Positions 1 through 8,654 of a stretch of DNA of 64,000 nt are shown one piece after another (position 1 is the stretch's first letter; every line of letters begins with the position of its first letter). This DNA is from an uncultured Pelagibacteraceae bacterium (GTDB lineage: Bacteria > Pseudomonadota > Alphaproteobacteria > Pelagibacterales > Pelagibacteraceae), in the NCBI GenBank assembly GCA_902564565.1, contig CACFBW010000003.1:1-64000 (forward strand), in the 5' to 3' direction. The position numbers and the translations under genes were made by a program. The notes below the pieces were generated by a model that saw only the letters and a list, made by a program, of their open reading frames with translations, did no database searches and was not told where the DNA came from.

Positions 1-1
1 T

Positions 2-76
2 TATATTCCAATTTTATTTTTTCTTTTGTTGATGTTAATATCAATCGTAGCTAGAAAAATATTTTACAAAAATTAG
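2..76 (+). CDS. C-terminal end of a truncated, probably membrane, protein (YIPILFFLLLMLISIVARKIFYKN*)
   Basis: Open frame from window edge to TAG at 74-76; hydrophobic then basic C-terminus. Only 24 codons visible. Confidence 0.35.
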   Translation, partial: YIPILFFLLLMLISIVARKIFYKN

Positions 77-77
77 T

Positions 78-151
78 TGGTGCCCTCACCAAGAATCGAA
101 CTTGAAATTGATCCTTACCATGGATCCGTTATGCCATTTAACTATGAGGGC
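78..151 (-). tRNA. tRNA-Thr(GGT)
   Basis: Cloverleaf on minus strand: acceptor GCCCTCA/TGAGGGC, D-stem GTTA/TAAC, anticodon stem GATCC-ATGGTAA-GGATC (anticodon GGT), T-arm TCAAG-TTCGATT-CTTGG, A73 and encoded CCA. Confidence 0.9.
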
Positions 152-254
152 AAAATTCCTGCGTATACAAAATTATGTATAAAATGCTATTTTTCAAATA
201 ATTGCCTTAATTTTCTAGCATTTTATAATATATTGAATAAATTTTAAATTCATC

Positions 255-545
255 ATGAAAGTATACAGAAAAATTATTTTAGATAAAAATAACAAAGTTA
301 TTTACGAAGACTCTTATAACTATCGAGGAAATTGGTCCTATCTTGGAATTCATTATGATTTTAAAAGTACACGAGGCGCAAAAGCGATGGAGAAAAAAGC
401 CAAGAGAGAAAAAAAATTAGCTGAAAGAAGAGCAAAAAGACAGGCAAAACTTGGTGATAAAAAAGAAGAAGAGAGTTCAAATAAAATTAAAGTTGATGAA
501 CCTCTTTCTTTAGATTTTATAACTAATCCAGACAAAGGCAAATGA
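255..545 (+). CDS. hypothetical protein with highly charged K/R/E-rich C-terminal half
   Basis: ORF 96 aa; no family recognised; overlaps next ORF by ATGA. Confidence 0.6.
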   Translation: MKVYRKIILDKNNKVIYEDSYNYRGNWSYLGIHYDFKSTRGAKAMEKKAKREKKLAERRAKRQAKLGDKKEEESSNKIKVDEPLSLDFITNPDKGK

Positions 546-670
546 ATATTGGTAAAAAAAAGGATAAGTTTTCCAAGCTTGAGTTAGCCTTAAGAAAAAA
601 TCTAAAGAAAAGAAAAAATTTTCAAAAAAAACTTAAAGAGAAAAAAAATAAATCAAATGATTTTGAATGA
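542..670 (+). CDS. small basic protein, 42 aa (MNIGKKKDKFSKLELALRKNLKKRKNFQKKLKEKKNKSNDFE)
   Basis: ATGA overlap with the upstream ORF and 14-nt overlap with dcd; not in the supplied ORF track because of length. Confidence 0.5.
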   Translation: MNIGKKKDKFSKLELALRKNLKKRKNFQKKLKEKKNKSNDFE

Positions 671-1208
671 TAAGCAGATAAAAAAAATAGTTAAAGAAGA
701 GGAAATGATTAATCCATTCGTAGATAAGCTAGTACACAATGGCATAAGTCATGGACTTGGAACTTTTGGTTATGACATACGTTGTGGTGATGAGTTTAAA
801 ATTTTTAGTAATGCTAAAGGCGCTGTGTGTGATCCAAAAAACTTTACTGAAGATAGTTTTATAACTGTAAAAGGTGAAGAATCTGTTTTAATACCACCCA
901 ACTCTTTTGCTTTGGCTGCTAGCATGGAATACTTTAAAATGCCTAGGCGGATAACCGGTTTAGTTACTGCAAAAAGCACTTATGCTAGAACAGGTCTTGG
1001 AACGCCTTCTAGCGTCCTTGAAGGAGGTTGGAAAGGAAATTTAGTTATGGAATTTGCAAATCATACAAACCTTCCAATAAGATTATATGCAAATTCTGGC
1101 GCTGCCCAAATACTATTTTTTGAAGGTGAAGAGCCTGCAATTTCTTATGCAGAAGGCTCACGAAAGTATCAAGATCAGCGTGGCATAACACTTGCCAAAT
1201 CAAAGTAA
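657..1208 (+). CDS. dcd: dCTP deaminase
   Basis: Dcd motifs HGLGTFGYDIR, AKSTYARTGL, GWKGNLVMEFANHT, GAAQILFFEGEEP. Confidence 0.95.
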   Translation: MILNDKQIKKIVKEEEMINPFVDKLVHNGISHGLGTFGYDIRCGDEFKIFSNAKGAVCDPKNFTEDSFITVKGEESVLIPPNSFALAASMEYFKMPRRITGLVTAKSTYARTGLGTPSSVLEGGWKGNLVMEFANHTNLPIRLYANSGAAQILFFEGEEPAISYAEGSRKYQDQRGITLAKSK

Positions 1209-1212
1209 TTTT

Positions 1213-2481
1213 ATGCAAAAATTTTTGATTAAAGGTTCTTCTTCTAAAGGAGTTAAAGGTTTAGTCAGCTGTAGTGGTGCAAAAAATGCTGTTCTACCAT
1301 TAATGGCCTCTTCAATTCTGTTTGACAATACAGTTACATTAAAAAATGTTCCTTTGGGCGCAAAAGATATTCAGACGATGATTATTTTATTAAAATCTTT
1401 GGGATCAAAAGTGCAGATATTTAAAAAAAAAAAAATATTAAAAATAAATAATAAAAAAAAACACAAACTATTAGTAAAATATCAGTATATTTCTACTATG
1501 AGAGCTGGTGTTCTTGCAATGGGAGCTTTGCTTGGTAAATATAAAAAATGCTCAACTGCTTTATCAGGTGGTTGTAGTTTAGGTCCAAGACCAATAGGTT
1601 ATCATTTAGCAGGCTTTAAAAGATTAAGTTGCAAGTATAGTTTAAGTAAGGGCTACATAAATATTTTAGCCAAAAATGGAATTAAAGGTGGTTATTACAA
1701 TTTTCCTAAAGTTAGTGTGACCGGAACAGCAAATTTAATTTTAGCATCGGTTTTAGGAAATGGAATCACTATATTAAAAAATGTTTCAATAGAGCCCGAA
1801 GTTTTAGATTTGATAAAATTTTTGAAAAATGGAGGAGCAAAAATTTATTCTGTCGGTAAAAGAACATTAAAAATATATGGTGTAAAAAAATTAAATGGAC
1901 ATGAACACGAAGTTATTGGTGATAGAATAGAAGCATTTTCTTATTTATGTACCGCAGCAATAACAAAAGGAAGTATCAAAATAGACAAAATAAATCCAAA
2001 ACATTTAGGAGCAGAATTAAAAATTTTAAAAAATATAGGTTGCAATATAAAAGTTGATAAATTTTCAATCAAACTAAATAGAAAAAATAAATTAAAACCT
2101 ACAAAAATAAAAACAGCTCCTTTTCCAGGTTTTGCAACAGATTGTATGCCAATGTTAATGGCTGTTTTGACCAAAGCAGATGGTAAAAGTAAAATTGAAG
2201 AAACAATATTTAGTAATCGCTATATGTCAGCTCCAGAACTAGTACGAATGGGTGCAAAAATAAATATAAAAGGATCAATAGCAGTTATAATTGGAGAAGA
2301 GCACTTAAATGGTGCTGACTGCATTTCATCAGATTTACGAAGCACTTTTGCTATCATATTGGGAGCTATGGCAGCAAATGGAAAAAGCACTATAAGCCGC
2401 GTATATCATGGATTAAGAGGGTACAGTAATTTATATAATAATTTAAAAAAAATTGGAGTTAATATTAAAAAAAAATCTTGA
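1213..2481 (+). CDS. murA: UDP-N-acetylglucosamine 1-carboxyvinyltransferase
   Basis: EPSP-synthase-like fold; SGAKNAVLPLMASS, TMRAGVLAMG, FPGFATDCMPMLMAV; ORF extends to 1192 but Met at 1213 fits the family start. Confidence 0.95.
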   Translation: MQKFLIKGSSSKGVKGLVSCSGAKNAVLPLMASSILFDNTVTLKNVPLGAKDIQTMIILLKSLGSKVQIFKKKKILKINNKKKHKLLVKYQYISTMRAGVLAMGALLGKYKKCSTALSGGCSLGPRPIGYHLAGFKRLSCKYSLSKGYINILAKNGIKGGYYNFPKVSVTGTANLILASVLGNGITILKNVSIEPEVLDLIKFLKNGGAKIYSVGKRTLKIYGVKKLNGHEHEVIGDRIEAFSYLCTAAITKGSIKIDKINPKHLGAELKILKNIGCNIKVDKFSIKLNRKNKLKPTKIKTAPFPGFATDCMPMLMAVLTKADGKSKIEETIFSNRYMSAPELVRMGAKINIKGSIAVIIGEEHLNGADCISSDLRSTFAIILGAMAANGKSTISRVYHGLRGYSNLYNNLKKIGVNIKKKS

Positions 2482-2891
2482 TGGCTAATAAGTTTTTTAA
2501 AAAAATAACTTGTACTTCCTCATCTGACCTACCTTATATTTCAGCGTTTGTTTCTGAAGGAAAAATAAAATTAAGTGAAATAAAATATTTGCCTAAAAAT
2601 AAAATATTTTTATTTTCAATTGAAAGATTAAATAAAGAAGATAAAAAAAATACGAATAAAATCACATCAATTGTCAAGTTTAGCAATATATTTTCAATAA
2701 AATTAAACAATTTTAAGTTTCTAGATAAAGACGAAATACTTAAACTTCTTGCGGTAGATCAATTAAAAAAGGAAAATAATTATGAAATTATTCTTCTCTT
2801 CTCCTCGAATAGATATATAACTCTCAACGCAGAAGTGATAGATATCGAATTAACTGACCAAATAACAAATGATAAAGATACTAAATTGTAG
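2481..2891 (+). CDS. DUF2948 family protein
   Basis: Size and conserved alphaproteobacterial position between murA and hisD; sequence resembles DUF2948. Confidence 0.65.
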   Translation: MANKFFKKITCTSSSDLPYISAFVSEGKIKLSEIKYLPKNKIFLFSIERLNKEDKKNTNKITSIVKFSNIFSIKLNNFKFLDKDEILKLLAVDQLKKENNYEIILLFSSNRYITLNAEVIDIELTDQITNDKDTKL

Positions 2892-4146
2892 TAATAAAAA
2901 TAATATAAATAAACTGAAAAACTTTTTGGATACAAGAAGAGTTGAAAAAAATAATAATTTAAAAATTGTTTATAAAATTCTTAAAGATATTAAAAAAAAT
3001 AAGTTTAAAGCTTTATTAAATTATGAAAAAAAATTTAGTAAAAATAAAGAGATTAAGTTGTCTAATGATAGGATCAATAAATCAATAAAAAAACTTGACC
3101 CTAAGGTAAAAAAAGCAATTGATTATGCTTATTCAAGGATTCTTAAATTTCATTTAAAACAGCTTAAAGAAATAAGAAACAAAATCGTATATGTTGATAA
3201 ATTTAAAAATAAATTGGAATATAGATGTGTACCAATAGAATCTGTCGGAATTTATGTGCCCGGAAATCTTCCATCAACTCTTCTTATGAACTCAATACCT
3301 GCAAAATTAGCTAAAGTTAAAAAAATTATTTTAGCAACCCCTAAAATTGGTGAAAAATTAAATCCAGCAGTTTTATATGCTGCAAAAAAAGTTGGAATCT
3401 CTGAAATATACTTAATGGGTGGAGCACAAGCAATTGCAAGCATGGCATACATCCAAAAAGTAAACAAAATTGTTGGTCCTGGAAATAAATTTGTTGCAGA
3501 AGCTAAAAGACAACTATCTGGAAAAATTGTAGGTACCGAAACAATGTATGCTGGTCCTTCTGAAATATGTGTTCTGGCAGATAAAAATACAGATGTAAAT
3601 CAAGTAATAACTTCATTGGTTTCTCAAGCAGAACATGATCCAGATAGCCAATGTATATTAATTACTAAAGATAAAAAAATAATTAACAAGGTTAATATAG
3701 GTATAATTAAATTTTTAAAAAATTTACCAAGAAAAAAAACAGCAACCACCTCTTTAAAAAAAAATGGTTTAATAATATTTGTCAAAAATGACAAACAAAT
3801 ATTGGATGTAATTAATGAAATTGCTCCAGAACACTTAGAAATTAACGTAAAAAATTATAAAAAGTATGATAAAAAAATATTTAATGCAGGAAGCATCTGC
3901 AATGGCAAATATACACCGATGAGCGCTTCGGATTACACTGTAGGCACAAACCATGTTTTGCCAACATCCGGATCATCAAAGTTTAGTTCTGGATTAAATA
4001 TTAATGAATTTATTAAAAAAATATCTGTTGTTACTCTTAGCAAATTAGGGGTAGAAAAAATTGGAAATCCAGCTATAACTCTTTCCGAGTATGAAAAATT
4101 ATATGGACATGCTCAAAGTATAAAATCTAGAATGAGGAGAAATTAG
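2869..4146 (+). CDS. hisD: histidinol dehydrogenase
   Basis: [62 protein letters not shown]. Confidence 0.95.
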   Translation: MIKILNCSNKNNINKLKNFLDTRRVEKNNNLKIVYKILKDIKKNKFKALLNYEKKFSKNKEIKLSNDRINKSIKKLDPKVKKAIDYAYSRILKFHLKQLKEIRNKIVYVDKFKNKLEYRCVPIESVGIYVPGNLPSTLLMNSIPAKLAKVKKIILATPKIGEKLNPAVLYAAKKVGISEIYLMGGAQAIASMAYIQKVNKIVGPGNKFVAEAKRQLSGKIVGTETMYAGPSEICVLADKNTDVNQVITSLVSQAEHDPDSQCILITKDKKIINKVNIGIIKFLKNLPRKKTATTSLKKNGLIIFVKNDKQILDVINEIAPEHLEINVKNYKKYDKKIFNAGSICNGKYTPMSASDYTVGTNHVLPTSGSSKFSSGLNINEFIKKISVVTLSKLGVEKIGNPAITLSEYEKLYGHAQSIKSRMRRN

Positions 4147-4148
4147 TT

Positions 4149-4364
4149 TTGTCAAAACAAGACTTATTAGAGTTTAAAGGTAAGGTTATTGATTTGCTTC
4201 CTAATGCTATGTTTAGAGTACAATTAGAAAATAATCATATTGTTACTGCACATACAGCAGGAAAGTTGCGCAAGAATAGAATTAGAGTGTTACAAGGAGA
4301 CAATGTAACTGTTGAAGTAACCCCTTATGATTTAACGAAAGGAAGAATCATTTTTAGATTTTAA
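4149..4364 (+). CDS. infA: translation initiation factor IF-1 (TTG start)
   Basis: [62 protein letters not shown]; start codon is TTG. Confidence 0.95.
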   Translation: MSKQDLLEFKGKVIDLLPNAMFRVQLENNHIVTAHTAGKLRKNRIRVLQGDNVTVEVTPYDLTKGRIIFRF

Positions 4365-4369
4365 TAAAT

Positions 4370-4442
4370 GGGTCTCTGGTGTAGCTGGTGCGCACAAACG
4401 CCTGAAAAGCGTTGGGACCTGGTTCGTTTCCAGGGGGACCCA
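4370..4442 (+). tRNA. tRNA-Phe(GAA), divergent core
   Basis: Acceptor GGGTCTC/GGGACCC, D-stem GTGT/GCAC, anticodon stem AACGC-CTGAAAA-GCGTT, T-stem CCTGG-TTCGTTT-CCAGG, A73; CCA not encoded. Confidence 0.75.
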
Positions 4443-4556
4443 CCTCAAAATTACAAAAATTATTTTGAATAATATTCTTGCATTAATTTTTAAAATCTAA
4501 TAGTTACTGGCAAGCTAAATTTTAGCTTAAGTTAAATAACAAAAAGAAAGAGTAAA

Positions 4557-4766
4557 ATGAGTCTAAAAGGTAAAGTTAAATGGTTCAATGGCAAAAAAGG
4601 TTACGGCTTTATTGAACGAGAAGACAAAGAAAAAGATGTATTCGTACATGCTTCAGCTGTTAGAGATGCTGGGTTAAGATTTCTTAACGAAGGCGACGAA
4701 TTAACATTTGAAGTTGAAGACGGAGAAAAAGGTCCATCAGCAGTTAAACTGCAAAAAACCTCTTAA
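4557..4766 (+). CDS. cspA: cold-shock domain protein
   Basis: [35 protein letters not shown]1/RNP2 motifs. Confidence 0.93.
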   Translation: MSLKGKVKWFNGKKGYGFIEREDKEKDVFVHASAVRDAGLRFLNEGDELTFEVEDGEKGPSAVKLQKTS

Positions 4767-4783
4767 TTCTAATTCACATAAAC

Positions 4784-4833
4784 TTGTATAGGGTATTCTA
4801 ACTAAATATATTTTTAGTTGTTTCCCTATACAA
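4784..4833 (+). repeat. long stem-loop downstream of cspA-like gene (candidate terminator or mRNA 3' structure)
   Basis: Nested inverted repeats TTGTATAGGG...CCCTATACAA enclosing AACTAAA...TTTAGTT; no U-tract follows. Confidence 0.65.
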
Positions 4834-5001
4834 TTATATGTTGCATAAGTTTTTTAATTCGTTAAAAGCTTAGCAATGATTAAGAATAACAAATTACTTG
4901 CAATCAATCACAGACATCATTTTCATGCTGGCTGCACGCTAGCTATTTAATCATATTATAAATTTAAAAATAACCACAATTAGTATAAAACTATAAAAGG
5001 A

Positions 5002-5078
5002 GCACGGGTAGCTCAGTTGGTTAGAGCAGCGGTTTGTGGAACCGAAGGTCGACAGTTCGAATCTGTCCCCGTGTACCA
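5002..5078 (+). tRNA. tRNA-His(GTG)
   Basis: GCACGGG/CCCGTGT acceptor, anticodon loop TTGTGGA, TTCGAAT T-loop, encoded CCA. Confidence 0.95.
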
Positions 5079-5082
5079 AAAA

Positions 5083-6417
5083 ATGACAAAAGAAAAAAAA
5101 TTGAAACCTTCAAAGGAACTGCCTTCAGGTTTTGAGGATAGACAAGAAAAAGAATTATTAATACGAGATTTTATAATTTCAAATATTAAAGAAGTTATGA
5201 TCAAGTATGGTTTTCAGTATCTCGAAACTCCAAGTTTTGAGTACACGGATAGTATTGGAAAATTTTTGCCTGATAAAGATAGACCAGGTGAAGGAGTTTT
5301 TTCTTTTAAGGATGAAAATAAATGGTTATCTCTTCGATATGATCTAACAGCTCCTTTAGCAAGATATGTTGCAAAAAATTTTAATATAATTCCAAAGCCT
5401 TTCAAACGTTATCAATTAGGAACTGTTTGGAGAAATGAAAAGCCAGGGCCTGGAAGATATAGAGAATTTCTTCAATTTGATGCAGATTATGTGGGAACAA
5501 AAAATTTACAAGCTGATGCTGAACTTTGTATATTAATTTCTGAAATATTAGAAAGGTGTGGGCTTAGTAAGGCTGACTATACTGTAAAAATTTCTTCTAG
5601 AAAATTTACAGATAAATTGTTTGAAAAATTAAAAATTGTATCTAAAGACCAAATATCGACCATACTTCGCGCTCTTGATAAAATTGATAGACTTGGGTGG
5701 AATGAAGCAAAAAAACTTCTTGAAGAAGGTAGAAAAGATAAATCAGGAGATTATACAAAGGGTGCAAATCTTAACAATGATCAAATCAAAATAATTGAAA
5801 AAACTTTAGATAGTAAAACATCGGATAGCGAAGATGTTTTAGAGATCATAAAAATATTTGAGGCTTATAAATTTAAAAATTACAAATTTGATCCATCAGT
5901 TATAAGAGGCCTAGAATATTACACGGGACCTATTTTTGAAGTTAATTTAAATTTCGAAGTAAAAAATTCGAAAGGGCAAACAATTCAATTTGGATCAATA
6001 GGTGGAGGAGGTAGATATGATAATCTTGTAAGTAACTTCGGAAACATTGACTGTCCTGCAACCGGAATATCAGTTGGTCTTGATAGGCTTGTTTTTGCTT
6101 TAATGCAAAAAAAAAATTTTAATATAAAACCGGTTAGACCTGGGGTTATATGTGTTTTTGATAAAAGTAAAACCGAAGAATATGTTGAAATTTTAAACAA
6201 GCTTCGAGAGGCCGATATTAGTTCAGAGATCTATCCGGGTGAGGGTAATTTAAAAAAACAAATGGAATATGCAAATAAAATAGAATCTCCTTTTGTTATT
6301 TTCTACGGTGAAGATGAAATAAAAAAAGGTGAAGTAAAATTAAGAAATCTTAAAACTGGCAATGAGTCGTCTATAAAAATTGAAAATTTAGCTGATGAAA
6401 TCAAAAAAATTATCTGA
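5083..6417 (+). CDS. hisS: histidyl-tRNA synthetase
   Basis: LPSGFEDRQEKE, RYDLTAPLARY, YQLGTVWRNEKPGPGRYREFLQFDADYVG, SIGGGGRYDNL. ORF call at 5017 runs through tRNA-His; Met at 5083 is the plausible start. Confidence 0.95.
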   Translation: MTKEKKLKPSKELPSGFEDRQEKELLIRDFIISNIKEVMIKYGFQYLETPSFEYTDSIGKFLPDKDRPGEGVFSFKDENKWLSLRYDLTAPLARYVAKNFNIIPKPFKRYQLGTVWRNEKPGPGRYREFLQFDADYVGTKNLQADAELCILISEILERCGLSKADYTVKISSRKFTDKLFEKLKIVSKDQISTILRALDKIDRLGWNEAKKLLEEGRKDKSGDYTKGANLNNDQIKIIEKTLDSKTSDSEDVLEIIKIFEAYKFKNYKFDPSVIRGLEYYTGPIFEVNLNFEVKNSKGQTIQFGSIGGGGRYDNLVSNFGNIDCPATGISVGLDRLVFALMQKKNFNIKPVRPGVICVFDKSKTEEYVEILNKLREADISSEIYPGEGNLKKQMEYANKIESPFVIFYGEDEIKKGEVKLRNLKTGNESSIKIENLADEIKKII

Positions 6418-7450
6418 AAAAATTCTTAGATCAATTAAATCTAAGGGTTTTAATAATATTATATTAGATCCAGTTCTTGAGACAAAATATATCCTTCAAA
6501 GATCAGGTGAAAATTTCAAAAAATTTCTATTTTCATTTTATGATTTAAATGGCAAGGAGCTTTGCTTGCGACCTGATCTGACAATTTCTTCAGTAATAAG
6601 GTTTATACAAAATAAAAAAGACTATAGAGAAAAAGTTTTTTATAGCGGTGAAGCTTTTAGAAAAACTTATAAAAAGAAAGACAGTATAATAAAAAATCAA
6701 ATTGGTTATGAAATTTTAGGGTCAAAAAATAAACAAAAAGACGATAAGGAAATTATAGATACTTCTTTAAAAATTTTAAAAAATATTGGTACAAAAAAAT
6801 CAGTTTTGAAAATTGGAAATGTTGAATTATTCAATTTAATAATTGACAAATTAGATATTCCAAGAAGATGGAAAAATAGACTTAAAAGATACTATTGGAA
6901 TGAAAATTATTTTAACGAATTATTAAAAAGATTAGAAACAAATTTGGATATAGATCCAATATTTGTTGAAGCAGATAAATCAAGATATAAAAAAATGATA
7001 AAAGAAAATCAAAATAAAGTTATTGCTGGAAGAACTTACAAAGAAGTATTGTACAGGTTTAATATGAAGGTTAGTGATCCAAGAAAATCTTCAACAGGAA
7101 AAAAAAATACAAATATTATAAGACAATTTTTAAAAATAAAATGTCCATTAGAAAAAGCTCCAAAAATTTTAAATGAATTTTTTAAAAAAAATAGAATTAA
7201 TATAATCGTTGGAAAAGAATTTTTTCCTTTAAGCAAAAATAATAACAAGAATTTAAAAATAGAATTCTCAGCCTCTAATGGTAGAGAAGTTGAATTTTAC
7301 AGCTCAATGATTTTCTCTATAGATATTAAAATTAAATCGAAGTTTAAAACTTTTATATCAGGTGGAAGATACGATCATTTAACTACTAATTTAGGATTTA
7401 GAAGAGTTTCTGCAGTAGGTGCCGCAGTAAACATGAATTTATATGACTAA
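6395..7450 (+). CDS. hisZ: ATP phosphoribosyltransferase regulatory subunit (HisRS paralogue)
   Basis: Class II synthetase-like (LCLRPDLTISSVIRFI, YSGEAFR, SGGRYDHL) between hisS and short-form hisG. Confidence 0.88.
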   Translation: MKSKKLSEKILRSIKSKGFNNIILDPVLETKYILQRSGENFKKFLFSFYDLNGKELCLRPDLTISSVIRFIQNKKDYREKVFYSGEAFRKTYKKKDSIIKNQIGYEILGSKNKQKDDKEIIDTSLKILKNIGTKKSVLKIGNVELFNLIIDKLDIPRRWKNRLKRYYWNENYFNELLKRLETNLDIDPIFVEADKSRYKKMIKENQNKVIAGRTYKEVLYRFNMKVSDPRKSSTGKKNTNIIRQFLKIKCPLEKAPKILNEFFKKNRINIIVGKEFFPLSKNNNKNLKIEFSASNGREVEFYSSMIFSIDIKIKSKFKTFISGGRYDHLTTNLGFRRVSAVGAAVNMNLYD

Positions 7451-8132
7451 AAATATTATTAATATAGGTATTCCTTCTAAAGGAAGATTAAAACATGACA
7501 CAATTAATATATTTAAAAAAAATAAATTGAAAATTTATTCTGAAAGAGGAGAGAGAGATTTATTTGGATATATTAGAAAGCTCCCTAATGTTAAAATTAT
7601 TTATTTACACGCGAGAGAGTGTATAGAACAGTTATCATTTGGTAATATTGATATTGGTTTTTCAGGATACGATTTATTTAAAGAGAGTGAAATTAATACG
7701 CAAAATAAAATTTTAATAAATAAAAAATACAATTTTGGTAATGCAAATTTAGTTTTGGCTATTCCAGATTTATGGATAGATGTTCAAACTTTATTAGATT
7801 TAGATGAGGTAGCTGATGAATTTAAAAAGAAAAAGAAAAAGCTTTTAAGAATTGCAACAAAATATCCAAATTTAACTAGGCAATTTTTATATTCAAAAGG
7901 AGTAACGCAATTTCAATTAGTTAAAAGTTTAGGAAGTACAGAAGTTGCTCCATTTACAGGCACGGCAGAAGCAATTTCAGATATAACAAGCACTGGAGCA
8001 ACATTAAAAGCAAATAATTTAAGAGTATTAAAAGATGGTGAAATTCTGAAATCGCAAGCATGTTTGATGATGTCAAAATTATCTTTAAGAAAATTAGGAA
8101 TTAAAAAAATTATAAATTTACTTTGTAAATAA
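7443..8132 (+). CDS. hisG: ATP phosphoribosyltransferase, short form
   Basis: GIPSKGRLKHDTI, IGFSGYDLF, ATKYPNLTRQF, GSTEVAPFTGTAEAISDITSTGATLKANNL. Confidence 0.95.
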   Translation: MTKNIINIGIPSKGRLKHDTINIFKKNKLKIYSERGERDLFGYIRKLPNVKIIYLHARECIEQLSFGNIDIGFSGYDLFKESEINTQNKILINKKYNFGNANLVLAIPDLWIDVQTLLDLDEVADEFKKKKKKLLRIATKYPNLTRQFLYSKGVTQFQLVKSLGSTEVAPFTGTAEAISDITSTGATLKANNLRVLKDGEILKSQACLMMSKLSLRKLGIKKIINLLCK

Positions 8133-8137
8133 TTATA

Positions 8138-8166
8138 TTGACATTTAAAACCAAGTATTATATAGT
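8138..8166 (+). promoter_or_regulatory. sigma70-type promoter upstream of the 8.3-11.9 kb cassette
   Basis: TTGACA (8138-8143), 17-bp spacer, TATAGT (8161-8166). Confidence 0.7.
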
Positions 8167-8181
8167 GTTTTCACTAAGTTA

Positions 8182-8276
8182 AAGCTACTTGTTTAGATGC
8201 AAAAAATTTAGTTTCTTAAAAAAATATCATCTAAATCAAAATACTTTAATTGGAACGAAGCTACTTGTTTAGACGC
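8182..8276 (+). repeat. tandem 19-nt direct repeat in 5' leader: AAGCTACTTGTTTAGAYGC at 8182-8200 and 8258-8276
   Basis: Two near-identical copies (one T/C difference) 76 nt apart within an untranslated leader. Confidence 0.8.
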
Positions 8277-8348
8277 GGAGTTTATAATTAATTTTAAATT
8301 TCCTCACTAAATAGTAACTCAAAAACAAAAACTAAAGAGGTACTAAAT

Positions 8349-8654
8349 ATGAGAAATAATCTTAGTGAAATAATCAAAGAAAGATTACAAAATAGGTGTT
8401 TATGGAGATCCTATTTAGAATGGCTATTGACCCATAAAGATTTATCAAATTTGGCAAAAAAAGAGTTTTATAAGGATAAACCATTATTAGGTTTAATAAT
8501 TAAACTATACTTTTTGCCTTATAATTTATTAAAATATTTTATTTATATAAGCGAGCGACACAGATTAGATATGATTAATAAAGAAATTAAAATTTTAAAT
8601 GAATTTCAAGTTAATAAAAATGATACAAAATTATTAGGGGGAGAAAAAAAATGA
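8349..8654 (+). CDS. hypothetical small protein with central hydrophobic segment
   Basis: 101-aa ORF, hydrophobic PLLGLIIKLYFLPYNLLKYFIYI; ATGA overlap with next gene. Confidence 0.65.
   Translation: MRNNLSEIIKERLQNRCLWRSYLEWLLTHKDLSNLAKKEFYKDKPLLGLIIKLYFLPYNLLKYFIYISERHRLDMINKEIKILNEFQVNKNDTKLLGGEKK

Noticed and set aside
5013-5204. Minus-strand ORF of 63 aa over tRNA-His and hisS start
   Set aside because: Antisense to a clear tRNA and hisS; the peptide reads the antisense of the tRNA (GTDSNCRPS), a common artefact.
8182-8276. Two-copy repeat as a CRISPR array
   Set aside because: Only two copies, AT-rich spacer, no cas genes; better treated as a leader element.
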